Shown here: positions 8,711 to 15,720 of the stretch, in pieces
Numbering within the stretch: position 1 is the first letter of the stretch
How the letters are laid out: every line of letters begins with the position of its first letter
Source of the DNA: Actinomadura kijaniata NBRC 14229
GTDB lineage: Bacteria; Actinomycetota; Actinomycetes; Streptosporangiales; Streptosporangiaceae
Reading direction: 5' to 3'
NCBI RefSeq assembly: GCF_001552175.1
Contig: NZ_BCQR01000137.1
Span: 1 to 34,084, forward strand
Length of the DNA: 34,084 nt
The notes under the pieces: model-generated
What the model saw: the letters and a program-made list of their open reading frames with translations, nothing else
Database searches by the model: none
Told to the model about the DNA's origin: nothing
Position numbers and translations under genes: made by a program

Positions 8711-10315
8711 TCAGGAGTCCCCCGGCGGGATCCCGGGACCCCTCGTCCAGCGCGCCACGGCGGCGGCCTCGCCCAGCACAGGGCCCAGCGCCCAGCCCTC
8801 GATCCTCCGGTAGAGATCGGTGCTCCGTCCCACGACGACCTCCAGGCACCCGTGGTAGTCACGCTGCTCCTCAGGGCGGTCCGTTCGCGGCTCGTGCCGT
8901 TTGATCCTGTCCTTGCGGAACATCGAGCCGTGCCCGGCAGGGATCACACCGCTCCAGAAGCGGTGCGCGCCCTCAAGGTCACCGTTCTCGTGGATGTGCA
9001 AGCGGAAGCGGATCGGGTGCCGCTCGCCCCCTGCCACCTCGACGAAGCGGAGGAAGAACCTGATCAGGGCCGGATCCCGGTTGATGAACCGGACCTGCTC
9101 CGTCCTGCGGTAGGGCTTGTCCTTCGCACCTTCACACCAGTAGGCCAGAGCTCCCAGGAAGCGCACGTCGCGTTCACTGAGCCCTCCGACCCAAGCCGCG
9201 GCCTCCTCCCAGACCAGCCGCCGTTCGACCTCCGCAAAGACGCGTCTGCCGTCCCAGTGCCGTCGAATGCCCGCGGCTCTCGACGCCGTCACCGCCCGAC
9301 CGCCGGTCGGCGCATCCCCGGAACCACCGACCCAGCGCGCGGCGACGTCTCTGGACACCCGCAGGTGGTCGGAGATTCGCCGGTATCCCCAGCCCCGCGC
9401 GTGCAGTTCACGTGCCGTGTCCTCGTTGATCTGGTCCGCCGTCGCCCGGAGCGTCCACGCCCGGGCCGGTGGCTCCCCTTTGAGCAGCGCGTCGACCAGT
9501 CGAGGATCGTCGATCCCGAGCCGCTCCTGGATGACGGCCCGGGAACGGCCCGCACGCCGCATCTCCACGGCCCGACGGCGCAACCCGGTCACCGGGATCC
9601 CTGAGGGCAGTCCGGTCATGGAAGGAGGCTCGATCCGGAGAATCGCGTGGACCAGACCTTCGATCCGCCAGCGAAGGGCCAGCGAGTGACGCACCTTCAC
9701 CCGCAGGCAGCCGCGGTAGTCGGGGCCGGTGTTGCGGCGGTTGCTGTCCGCTCTGCTCTTCTTGATGGTCGGCTTGCCGAACCGGGAGCGGTCGGCGCCG
9801 GTGAGCGTCCGCCAGAACGTCTCGGCCTCGTCGAGGTCGGCGCCCTCGTGGATCTGCAGCTGGAAGCGCAGCCGGTCGCGGGTCACCCCGGCGGTGTCCA
9901 GGAAGCGCAGGAACAGGCCGATCATGGCGGGGTCGCTGTTGCAGAAGTCCACGCGACCGTCCCGTTTGGCGCCCTCGCACCAGTAGAGGATCGCTCCGGC
10001 GAGGAGGAGGTCGCGGTCGGTCAGGTCGCCGATGTCGCGGGCGGCCTCGCGTTTGGTCGCGAGGCGCCGGTCGTCTGTTCGGGCGCGGCGGCGTCGGTGT
10101 CCGGCCGCGCGGGCGGCCGTCGCGCGGCGGGTCTGCTCCTCTCCGGTGATGGGGCGGGGCATGTCGCGTAACCAGAGGGAGCAGGAGCTTTTGGAGACGC
10201 CGAGTTCGGCGGCGATCTCGTTGTAGCTGTGGCCGAGGGCGCGGAGTTCACGGGCTCGGGCGCGGAGGTCGGGTTTGGCGCGGGGGTGGGTGGGGGTGGG
10301 GGTGTCGTCGTTCAT
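8711..10315 (-). CDS. Uncharacterised protein: duplicated HTH + 'YWCEGAK' core, LAGLIDADG-like at best
   Basis: Function is not known. From ATG at 10315 it has 534 aa; an in-frame ATG at 10345 would add ten, and neither start has a clear ribosome site. An N-terminal HTH (about 18-50, LRALGHSYNEIAAELGVSKS) precedes core A (about 99-217). Two further HTH-like segments follow (about 247-280 and 297-330), then core B (about 379-508). The cores align in order: RDLLLAGAILYWCEGAK with RDVRFLGALAYWCEGAK, then FCNSDPAMI with FINRDPALI, QIHEGADLDEAETFW with HIHENGDLEGAHRFW, and DYRGCLRVKV with DYHGCLEVVV followed by RRIEG in B. Streptomycetes have single-core relatives annotated as hypothetical or HTH proteins (from memory). 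The LAGxxxYWxEG helix and pseudo-dimeric build suggest a LAGLIDADG-like nuclease or a DNA-binding protein, but this is inference. It ends 151 bp upstream of tRNA-Gln. Confidence 0.8.
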   Translation of the reverse strand: MNDDTPTPTHPRAKPDLRARARELRALGHSYNEIAAELGVSKSSCSLWLRDMPRPITGEEQTRRATAARAAGHRRRRARTDDRRLATKREAARDIGDLTDRDLLLAGAILYWCEGAKRDGRVDFCNSDPAMIGLFLRFLDTAGVTRDRLRFQLQIHEGADLDEAETFWRTLTGADRSRFGKPTIKKSRADSNRRNTGPDYRGCLRVKVRHSLALRWRIEGLVHAILRIEPPSMTGLPSGIPVTGLRRRAVEMRRAGRSRAVIQERLGIDDPRLVDALLKGEPPARAWTLRATADQINEDTARELHARGWGYRRISDHLRVSRDVAARWVGGSGDAPTGGRAVTASRAAGIRRHWDGRRVFAEVERRLVWEEAAAWVGGLSERDVRFLGALAYWCEGAKDKPYRRTEQVRFINRDPALIRFFLRFVEVAGGERHPIRFRLHIHENGDLEGAHRFWSGVIPAGHGSMFRKDRIKRHEPRTDRPEEQRDYHGCLEVVVGRSTDLYRRIEGWALGPVLGEAAAVARWTRGPGIPPGDS

Positions 10316-10376
10316 GGGGTGGACGGTACGCCAGGGGTCTGACATTCCGTGACCGGCCAGCTTCGTGCGGTGATCG

Positions 10377-11270
10377 TCAGGTGGGGAGCCAGGTGGGGAG
10401 GGGTTCGCGGGCCTCGCGCCAGCCGGGTGGGAGGCCTTCGGTGCCGAGGCGGGCCGCCAGGACGCCGCCGGTGATGGCCGCGGTGGTGTCCATGTCGCCG
10501 CCCACCAGGACGCAGGCGCGGATCGCCGACTCGTAGTCGTCGAGGTTCGTCGCGGCCGCCCACAGGGCGAACGGGACGGTGTCCTGTGCGGAGATGCGGT
10601 TGCCGTTGCCGAGGACGTGGGCAGCTTCGGCGGGGGTGGCCTTCAGGAGGGTGCGGGCTCGCTGGAGGCCTTTGCGGACGTGTTCGGCCGGGGTGTGTTC
10701 GAGGGCGGCTTCCAGCAGGCCGCGGGGGGTGAGGTTGGGGTCGGCGGCGGCGTGGGCGGCCGCCGTGGCCGTGGCGACGGCGCCCGCGATGCCCTCGGGG
10801 TGGGCGTGGGTGACCTCGGCGGACAGGGCCGCCTCCTTGGCGGCGCGGGCGGGGTCGTCGGAGAAGTAGGCGCCGAGGGGTGCGACGCGCATGGCGGCGC
10901 CGTTGCCGAAGGACCCCTTCCCGTCGAACAGTTCGCGGGAGGCGGGGTGCCAGTGGACGCCGCCGCGGACGCGTTCCAGGAGTTCGACCGCGCCCGCGCC
11001 GTACCGGCGGCCGATGTCCATGCGTTCGGCGAACGAGGTGGCCAGCGCGTCCTGGTCGATGCCGTCGTGCTCGGTGAGGACGGTCACGACGGAGCAGGCC
11101 ATCTCGGTGTCGTCGGACCAGCCCCAAGGAGCCGGGGGAAGTCCGGTTTCAGGCTGAATCTCACGGTTAGACAGCAGGAAGAACTGGTCGCCGAAGGCGT
11201 CTCCGACCGACAGGCCCTCCAGGGAGGCGCGGGCCAGGGCGGTGCGACGGGCGGGGGTGAGTGCTGCCAT
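10377..11270 (-). CDS. ADP-ribosylglycohydrolase family protein (DraG-like)
   Basis: A predicted binuclear-metal hydrolase that removes ADP-ribose from a protein, nucleic acid or small molecule; the substrate is not evident. Family motifs are intact: GDAFG at residues 23-27, WSDDTEM at 51-57 for one metal pair, and VGGDMDTTAAITGG at 256-269 for the C-terminal Asp-Thr metal site. The 297-aa length is normal. ATG at 11270 was chosen because the upstream extension is Pro/Arg-rich and the fold starts at TPARRTALARASLEGLSVGD. An AGAGCAGG sequence sits close upstream. No ADP-ribosyltransferase gene is visible nearby. It diverges from the desaturase, with which it shares a 169-bp intergenic region. 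Confidence 0.9.
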   Translation of the reverse strand: MAALTPARRTALARASLEGLSVGDAFGDQFFLLSNREIQPETGLPPAPWGWSDDTEMACSVVTVLTEHDGIDQDALATSFAERMDIGRRYGAGAVELLERVRGGVHWHPASRELFDGKGSFGNGAAMRVAPLGAYFSDDPARAAKEAALSAEVTHAHPEGIAGAVATATAAAHAAADPNLTPRGLLEAALEHTPAEHVRKGLQRARTLLKATPAEAAHVLGNGNRISAQDTVPFALWAAATNLDDYESAIRACVLVGGDMDTTAAITGGVLAARLGTEGLPPGWREAREPLPTWLPT

Positions 11271-11379
11271 GACCTGCTCTTTCCGGGGCCGGGGTGGCCG
11301 TGTGGGGCCGTCCTCGGAAGGAGTCTCGCGGTCGGTGGGCCGGATTCCCACTGATTTTACCGAGCGGCACTGTCCAACT

Positions 11380-11406
11380 TACGCCAGCGTAGGTTACGTT
11401 GGCGTA
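11380..11406. promoter_or_regulatory. Palindromic operator upstream of the desaturase
   Basis: Half-site TACGCCAGCGTA (11380-11391), a 3-base spacer, then TACGTTGGCGTA (11395-11406). The halves are reverse complements except at one position. Its centre is 47 bp before the desaturase start. A TetR gene is the next gene downstream of the desaturase, so this is most likely that regulator's binding site. It could also affect the divergent ADP-ribosylglycohydrolase gene. Confidence 0.75.
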
Positions 11407-11439
11407 GGTAGCTCGTCCTCGAACAGGAAGTGGTAACGC

Positions 11440-12399
11440 ATGACTACTGCCCCGGCAGTCGAACGACCCGTCCGTCCCCAGGCCCGTCCCGAACTCGACC
11501 CCGCGGGGCAGGGCGTTCCCGAACGCGTCCTGGTCGCGGTCTTCACCGGGATCCCGTTCCTCGCACTGTTCGCCGCGATCCCGCTGGCCTGGACCAGCGG
11601 CTGGCTCGGCTGGTCCGACGTGGTGCTGACGGCGGTCTTCTACTTCCTGTCCGCGGGCGGGATCACGGTGGGCTACCACCGGTACTTCACGCACGGGTCG
11701 TTCAAGGCCAAGCGGCCGCTGAAGATCTTCATGGCGGTCGCGGGCAGCATGGCGATGGAGGGTCCGATCATCACCTGGGTCGCCGACCACCGGCGGCACC
11801 ACAAGCACTCCGACAAGGAGATGGACCCGCACTCGCCGTGGCGGTTCGGCGACGACTGGAAGGCCCTGGGCAAGGGCCTGCTGTGGGCGCACTACGGCTG
11901 GCTGTTCGACGGTAACCGCACCAACAAGGAGCGGTTCGCCAAGGACCTGCTGAACGACAAGGACATCAGCGCCATCCACCGCTGGTTCCCCGGTCTGGTG
12001 GCGGTCTCGATGATCCTGCCCGGCGTGCTCGGCGGGCTGATGACGATGTCCTGGCACGGCGCGGTGACCGGGTTCCTGTGGGCCGGTCTGGTCCGCATCA
12101 CCCTGGTGCACCACGTGACCTGGTCGATCAACTCGATCTGCCACACCTTCGGCAAGGAGGACTTCGAGGTCCGCGACAAGTCCCGCAACGTGTGGTGGCT
12201 GGCGATCCCGTCCCTGGGCGAGTCCTGGCACAACCTGCACCACTCCGACCCGACCTGCGCCCGGCACGGCGTGCTGAAGGGGCAGGTCGACATCTCCGCC
12301 CGCGTCATCTGGGCGTTCGAGAAGGCCGGCTGGGCGTACGACGTGCGCTGGCCGAACGAGGACCGGCTGGCGTCCAGGCGCATCAAGCAGGACGCGTGA
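11440..12399 (+). CDS. Fatty-acyl desaturase (acyl-CoA delta-9 type)
   Basis: A membrane di-iron desaturase that introduces a cis double bond into fatty acyl chains. All three histidine boxes are present: HRYFTH (80-85), HRRHHKH (117-123) and ESWHNLHH (261-268). Hydrophobic segments around residues 30-75 and 180-225 fit the usual four-helix topology. At 319 aa it has the usual length for the actinobacterial soluble-tail-free form. The ATG at 11440 follows GGAAG at about seven bases. The stop overlaps the tetR start in a GTGA motif, so the two form an operon behind the palindromic operator. That arrangement suggests control by acyl-CoA or lipid signals, as in DesT-type systems; the ligand is inferred. 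Confidence 0.93.
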   Translation: MTTAPAVERPVRPQARPELDPAGQGVPERVLVAVFTGIPFLALFAAIPLAWTSGWLGWSDVVLTAVFYFLSAGGITVGYHRYFTHGSFKAKRPLKIFMAVAGSMAMEGPIITWVADHRRHHKHSDKEMDPHSPWRFGDDWKALGKGLLWAHYGWLFDGNRTNKERFAKDLLNDKDISAIHRWFPGLVAVSMILPGVLGGLMTMSWHGAVTGFLWAGLVRITLVHHVTWSINSICHTFGKEDFEVRDKSRNVWWLAIPSLGESWHNLHHSDPTCARHGVLKGQVDISARVIWAFEKAGWAYDVRWPNEDRLASRRIKQDA

Positions 12400-13304
12400 C
12401 CGTCACAATTGAGGATGTGACTGAACCAGCCCCCCGGTCCCGCAGGAAGCGGATGACCGGCAAGGAACGACGCGAGCAGCTGCTGACCATCGGGCGCACC
12501 CTGTTCGCCGAGCGTGGCCTGGACGGCACGTCGGTGGAGGAGATCGCCGCGGCGGCGGGTGTGTCCAAACCGGTGGTCTACGAGCACTTCGGCGGTAAGG
12601 AGGGGCTTTACGCGGTGGTGGTGGACCGGGAGTTCGAGAAGCTCCTGGGCCTGGTGACCGAGGCGCTGAACTCGGCCATCCACTACCGCAGCAAGCTGGA
12701 GAAGGCGGCGCTGGCGCTGCTGGAGTACATCGAGGAGCACCCCGACGGCTTCCGCATCCTGGTGCGCGACAGTCACGGTGGCACCGGGACCGGCTCCTAC
12801 GCCAGCCTGCTGAGCGAGATCGCCGGTGAGGTCGAGCACCTCATGGCGCAGGAGCTGGACCGGCACGACTACGACGACAAGTTCGCGCCGATGTACGCCC
12901 AGATGCTCGTCGGGATGGTCGCGTTGACCGGCCAGTGGTGGCTGGACGCCCGCAGGCCCAAGCGCGAGGAGGTGGCCGCGCACGTGGTCAACCTCGCCTG
13001 GAACGGGCTGTCGGGTCTGGAGCCGCGGCCCTCGCTGGATCCGAAGCAGCGCCGCAAGGAGCGCGAGCGGATGGAGAAGCGGGCCGAGCGGGAGGCGGCC
13101 AAGGCCGCCAAGGCCGAGGAGAAGGCGCTGGCGAAGGCCGAGAGGGCGCAGCGCAGGCAGCGCCGCTCCGGTGAGCCGGAGGCCGGGGGCGCGGAGACCG
13201 GGGTCGCGGAGGCCGCGCCCGCCGGGGCCGTCGCGGCGGAGGAGATCCCCGAGATCGCGGCGGAGCCCGTCGCGGAGGCCGTCACCGAGATCGTTCCGCG
13301 GTGA
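12396..13304 (+). CDS. TetR-family regulator of the desaturase, with long charged C-terminal tail
   Basis: DNA-binding repressor, probably of the upstream desaturase and itself. The N-terminal HTH spans about residues 25-72 (TSVEEIAAAAGVSKPVVYEHFG) and is followed by a helical ligand domain to about residue 215. The last 85 or so residues are an unusual Lys/Arg/Glu/Ala-rich tract that starts RRKERERMEKRAERE and ends in an Ala/Glu-rich part; it is probably coiled-coil or disordered. GTG at 12396 overlaps the desaturase stop by four bases and has AGGA just upstream. GTG at 12417 is an alternative start. The length is 302 aa, longer than the typical 190-220 aa because of the tail. Confidence 0.9.
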   Translation: MTVTIEDVTEPAPRSRRKRMTGKERREQLLTIGRTLFAERGLDGTSVEEIAAAAGVSKPVVYEHFGGKEGLYAVVVDREFEKLLGLVTEALNSAIHYRSKLEKAALALLEYIEEHPDGFRILVRDSHGGTGTGSYASLLSEIAGEVEHLMAQELDRHDYDDKFAPMYAQMLVGMVALTGQWWLDARRPKREEVAAHVVNLAWNGLSGLEPRPSLDPKQRRKERERMEKRAEREAAKAAKAEEKALAKAERAQRRQRRSGEPEAGGAETGVAEAAPAGAVAAEEIPEIAAEPVAEAVTEIVPR

Positions 13305-13312
13305 CGGTGGAA

Positions 13313-13349
13313 CCGGCGGCCGCCCGGAGTTCGTCCGGGCCGCCGCCGG
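13313..13349 (+). terminator. Terminator after the desaturase-tetR operon
   Basis: A stem of 14 pairs (CCGGCGGC and GCCCGG with their complements, one C/C mismatch) closes a 7-base loop. It begins nine bases after the tetR stop. Confidence 0.7.
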
Positions 13350-13389
13350 CCGGGGTCGCCAGCCACGGGTCGCGCCGCCGGGCTGGTCG

Positions 13390-13462
13390 GATGCCGCCCG
13401 CCGCGGGAGGGGGCACACCGCAGGGGAACGATATGAGTGTCCCTCCCGCGACGGGCGGCATC
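13390..13462. terminator. Long hairpin between convergent tetR and tam
   Basis: GATGCCGCCCG (13390-13400) pairs with CGGGCGGCATC (13452-13462), and CGCGGGAGGG (13402-13411) with CCCTCCCGCG (13441-13450), with one mismatch between them. The loop is about 29 bases. It ends six bases from the tam stop on the minus strand, so it probably terminates tam. The long loop is unusual for a plain terminator. Confidence 0.6.
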
Positions 13463-13467
13463 CTGCT

Positions 13468-14268
13468 CTAGGGGGCGCGCTCCGCGATCACGAAGACGCG
13501 CCGGAAGGGGAACACGGTGCCGTGCGGCGCCGCCGGGTAGGCGGCGCGGAGCTGGGCTCCGTACTCGGTGAGGAAGTCGTCGGAGGCGCCGGGGCCGAGG
13601 GCGGTCAGCACGGGCCGCAGCGCGGTGCCCTTGACCCACTCCAGTACGGGGTCCTCGCCCTGGAGGACCTGCAGGTAGGTGGTCTCCCAGGCGTCGACCG
13701 CGCAGCCGTGGCGGGCGAGCAGGTCGAGGTATCCGGCGGCGTCGCGGACCGGGTCGGTCCGGACGGTGCCGTGCAGGCGGTCCCGCCAGCGGGGCGCGGC
13801 GCACAGGTCGCGCAGGATCACGTGGCTGGGGGCGTCGAAGTTGCCGGGGACCTGGAACGCCAGGCGTCCGCCGCCCGTGAGCGCGTCGGTCCAGCGGGGC
13901 AGCAGGTCCTCGTGCCCGGGCACCCAGTGCAGGGCGGCGTTGGAGACGATCAGGTCGACGGGTCCGTCGGGCGTCCACGCGGCGATGTCGCCGACGGCGA
14001 ACCGCAGGCGTCCGCCCTCATGGGCGCGGGCCGCCGCGATCATCTCGGGTGAGGAGTCGATGCCGGTGATGTCGGCCTCGGGCCAGCGGCGGGCCAGGGT
14101 GGCGGTGAGCTCTCCGGAGCCGCAGCCGAGGTCCACGATCCGGCGGGGCTCGCCGGGGACGCGGCCCACCAGTTCGAAGAACGGCCGGGAGCGCTCGTCG
14201 CCGAAGGCCCCGTACTGCGCGGGGTCCCAGACGGCGGCGGGCGGCTGCGCCTCGACTTGTCTCGACAT
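13468..14268 (-). CDS. tam: Trans-aconitate 2-methyltransferase
   Basis: SAM-dependent methyltransferase that esterifies trans-aconitate, an inhibitor of aconitase formed spontaneously from cis-aconitate. SAM-binding motif I is VDLGCGSG (residues 45-52), then GIDSSPEMI and the family segment VSNAALHWVPGHEDLLPRW. FQVPGNFDAPSH is also characteristic of Tam. The length is 266 aa from ATG at 14268. A TTG one codon upstream is less likely. The ATG lies inside a TCTCGA-CA-TCAAGA palindrome, one of three copies shared with the divergent MarR gene. This layout matches the TamR-Tam pair described in Streptomyces. Confidence 0.92.
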   Translation of the reverse strand: MSRQVEAQPPAAVWDPAQYGAFGDERSRPFFELVGRVPGEPRRIVDLGCGSGELTATLARRWPEADITGIDSSPEMIAAARAHEGGRLRFAVGDIAAWTPDGPVDLIVSNAALHWVPGHEDLLPRWTDALTGGGRLAFQVPGNFDAPSHVILRDLCAAPRWRDRLHGTVRTDPVRDAAGYLDLLARHGCAVDAWETTYLQVLQGEDPVLEWVKGTALRPVLTALGPGASDDFLTEYGAQLRAAYPAAPHGTVFPFRRVFVIAERAP

Positions 14269-14327
14269 CAAGACAGATGATGCCCCGCCCTTATCTTGAT
14301 GTCAAGAAAGTAATCTCGATATCAAGA
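14260..14327. promoter_or_regulatory. Three copies of a TCTYGA-NN-TCAAGA operator between tam and tamR
   Basis: Copies are at 14260-14273 (TCTCGACATCAAGA, over the tam start codon), 14294-14307 (TCTTGATGTCAAGA, a perfect palindrome) and 14314-14327 (TCTCGATATCAAGA). The start-to-start spacings are 34 and 20 bp. Copy 3 ends 17 bp before the tamR ATG. They are almost certainly binding sites for the divergent MarR-family protein, which would control both genes. Confidence 0.85.
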
Positions 14328-14343
14328 CAGGTAGGCTTGCGCC

Positions 14344-14847
14344 ATGCAGGATGAGGTCGACCGGCTCGTCGCGGCCTGGCACACCGAACGTCCGGACCTG
14401 GACGTGCAGCCGCTGCACGTGCTCAGCCGGGTCTCGCGGCTGGCCCGCCATCTGGACCGCGCCCGCCGCGCGGTCTTCGCCGCCCACGAGCTGGAGTCGT
14501 GGGAGTTCGACGTGCTGACCGCCCTGCGCCGCGCGGGCGCGCCCTACCAGCTCAGTCCGGGCCGCCTGCTGCGCGCCACGCTGGTCACCTCCGGCACGAT
14601 GACCAACCGCATCGACCGGCTGGCCGCCACCGGCCTGGTCGAGCGCCATCCCGACCCGGCCGACAAGCGCGGCGTCCTGGTGCGCCTCACCGACAAGGGC
14701 CTGACCCGCGTGGACGCGGCGTTCGCGGACCTGCTGGACCGCGAGCACGAGATCCTCGACGCCCTCTCCCCCGCCGACCGCGAGACGCTGGCGAACCTGC
14801 TGCGCACCCTCCTGATCCCCTTCGACACCGACGCCCCCCTCCCCTGA
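14344..14847 (+). CDS. tamR: MarR-family regulator, TamR-like
   Basis: A winged-helix repressor of 167 aa. The HTH lies around LSPGRLLRATLVTSGTMTNR (about residues 74-93), followed by the wing DRLAATGLVERHPDPADKRGV. The N-terminal helix (LDVQPLHVLSRVSRLARHLDR) and the divergent tam gene fit TamR, which in Streptomyces senses citrate, aconitate and related acids. That ligand assignment comes from the family, not from this sequence. The three palindromes in the shared intergenic region imply autoregulation. Confidence 0.88.
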   Translation: MQDEVDRLVAAWHTERPDLDVQPLHVLSRVSRLARHLDRARRAVFAAHELESWEFDVLTALRRAGAPYQLSPGRLLRATLVTSGTMTNRIDRLAATGLVERHPDPADKRGVLVRLTDKGLTRVDAAFADLLDREHEILDALSPADRETLANLLRTLLIPFDTDAPLP

Positions 14848-14854
14848 GCGGCGA

Positions 14855-14880
14855 CGGGCCCGCCCTCGGGGACGGGCCCG
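14855..14880. terminator. Bidirectional hairpin between convergent tamR and hydrolase genes
   Basis: CGGGCCCG occurs at 14855-14862 and 14873-14880. The sequence is self-complementary, so the two copies form an 8-bp stem with a 10-base loop. It fills the 39-bp gap between the two stops. Confidence 0.6.
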
Positions 14881-14886
14881 GCACGG

Positions 14887-15663
14887 TCACAGGGCGTTCA
14901 GGAAGTCCTCCAGGATCCGGTTGTAGGCGTCGGGACGCTCCATGTTGGGGTAGTGGGAGGTGCCCTCGACCGAGGTCACGCGCCCGTGGGCGACCGTGCG
15001 GACGAGGCGTTCGGCCATGCCGTTGTGGTCCGGCGAGTCGATGGCGCCGTTGATCGCCAGCACCGGGACGTCGATCTTCGCGGCGCGTTCCCAGGTGTCG
15101 GGCACCGGGGTCATCCAGTTCGGCTCGCCGGCGGTGTGCTTGGCCATGGTGCGGCGGGTCATCTCGCGCAGGCGGCCCACCACGGCGGGGTCGAGGTCGT
15201 CGAGGGAGCGGTGCGGGCCCGAGGCGAACCGGGTGAACGTCTCGACCGAGGCGTCCAGGTCGCCGGCCGCCATCGCCGCCTGCCAGTCGGCCCAGTTCCG
15301 GGTGGTCCAGGGGTCGGTGAAGTAGGGCTCGCTGGTCCCGGCGCCGGTGACGACGATCGCGGCGACCAGGTCCGGGTGCTCCAGGGCGGTGTCGACCGCG
15401 GTCGCGGCCCCCATGGACACCCCGACGAGGATCGCGGGGCCGGTGCCCAGGTGGCGCAGCAGCGCGGCGAGGTCGTCGGTGTGGCGGAACGGCGCGGTGG
15501 CGTTGGCGGAACGGCCGTGGCCGCGGGCGTCGGGCGCGATGACGCGGTGATGCCGGGCGAGGACCGGGATCTGGTCGTCCCACATGTGGTGGTCGAGGAA
15601 GCCGCCGTGCAGCAGCACGAGGGGGCGTCCGGTGCCGGTGTCGAGCCAGAACAGATCATTCAT
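14887..15663 (-). CDS. Alpha/beta hydrolase
   Basis: A soluble esterase/lipase-like or haloperoxidase-like hydrolase with unknown substrate. The oxyanion segment is VLLHGGFLDHHMWDDQ, the nucleophile elbow is GVSMG with Ser83, the acid is probably Asp in INGAIDSPDH, and the catalytic His is in GTSHYPN (about 237). The length is 258 aa from ATG at 15663, which lies inside a perfect palindrome shared with the divergent MarR gene. The longer upstream ORF is the shadow of that MarR gene. The MarR partner suggests induction by an aromatic or electrophilic compound, but this is inference. Confidence 0.9.
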   Translation of the reverse strand: MNDLFWLDTGTGRPLVLLHGGFLDHHMWDDQIPVLARHHRVIAPDARGHGRSANATAPFRHTDDLAALLRHLGTGPAILVGVSMGAATAVDTALEHPDLVAAIVVTGAGTSEPYFTDPWTTRNWADWQAAMAAGDLDASVETFTRFASGPHRSLDDLDPAVVGRLREMTRRTMAKHTAGEPNWMTPVPDTWERAAKIDVPVLAINGAIDSPDHNGMAERLVRTVAHGRVTSVEGTSHYPNMERPDAYNRILEDFLNAL

Positions 15664-15711
15664 GACAACCAAGTTGTCATCTTTTCGCCAGAATGACAAC
15701 CGAGGTGTCAT
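15662..15711. promoter_or_regulatory. Two operator copies between the hydrolase and MarR genes
   Basis: Copy 1, ATGACAAC-CAA-GTTGTCAT (15662-15680), is a perfect inverted repeat and overlaps the hydrolase start codon. Copy 2, ATGACAAC-CGA-GGTGTCAT (15693-15711), differs by one base in the right half. Their centres are 31 bp apart, about three helical turns. They are probably the binding sites of the divergent MarR regulator, placed to repress both genes. Confidence 0.85.
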
Positions 15712-15720
15712 GATGGAGGC

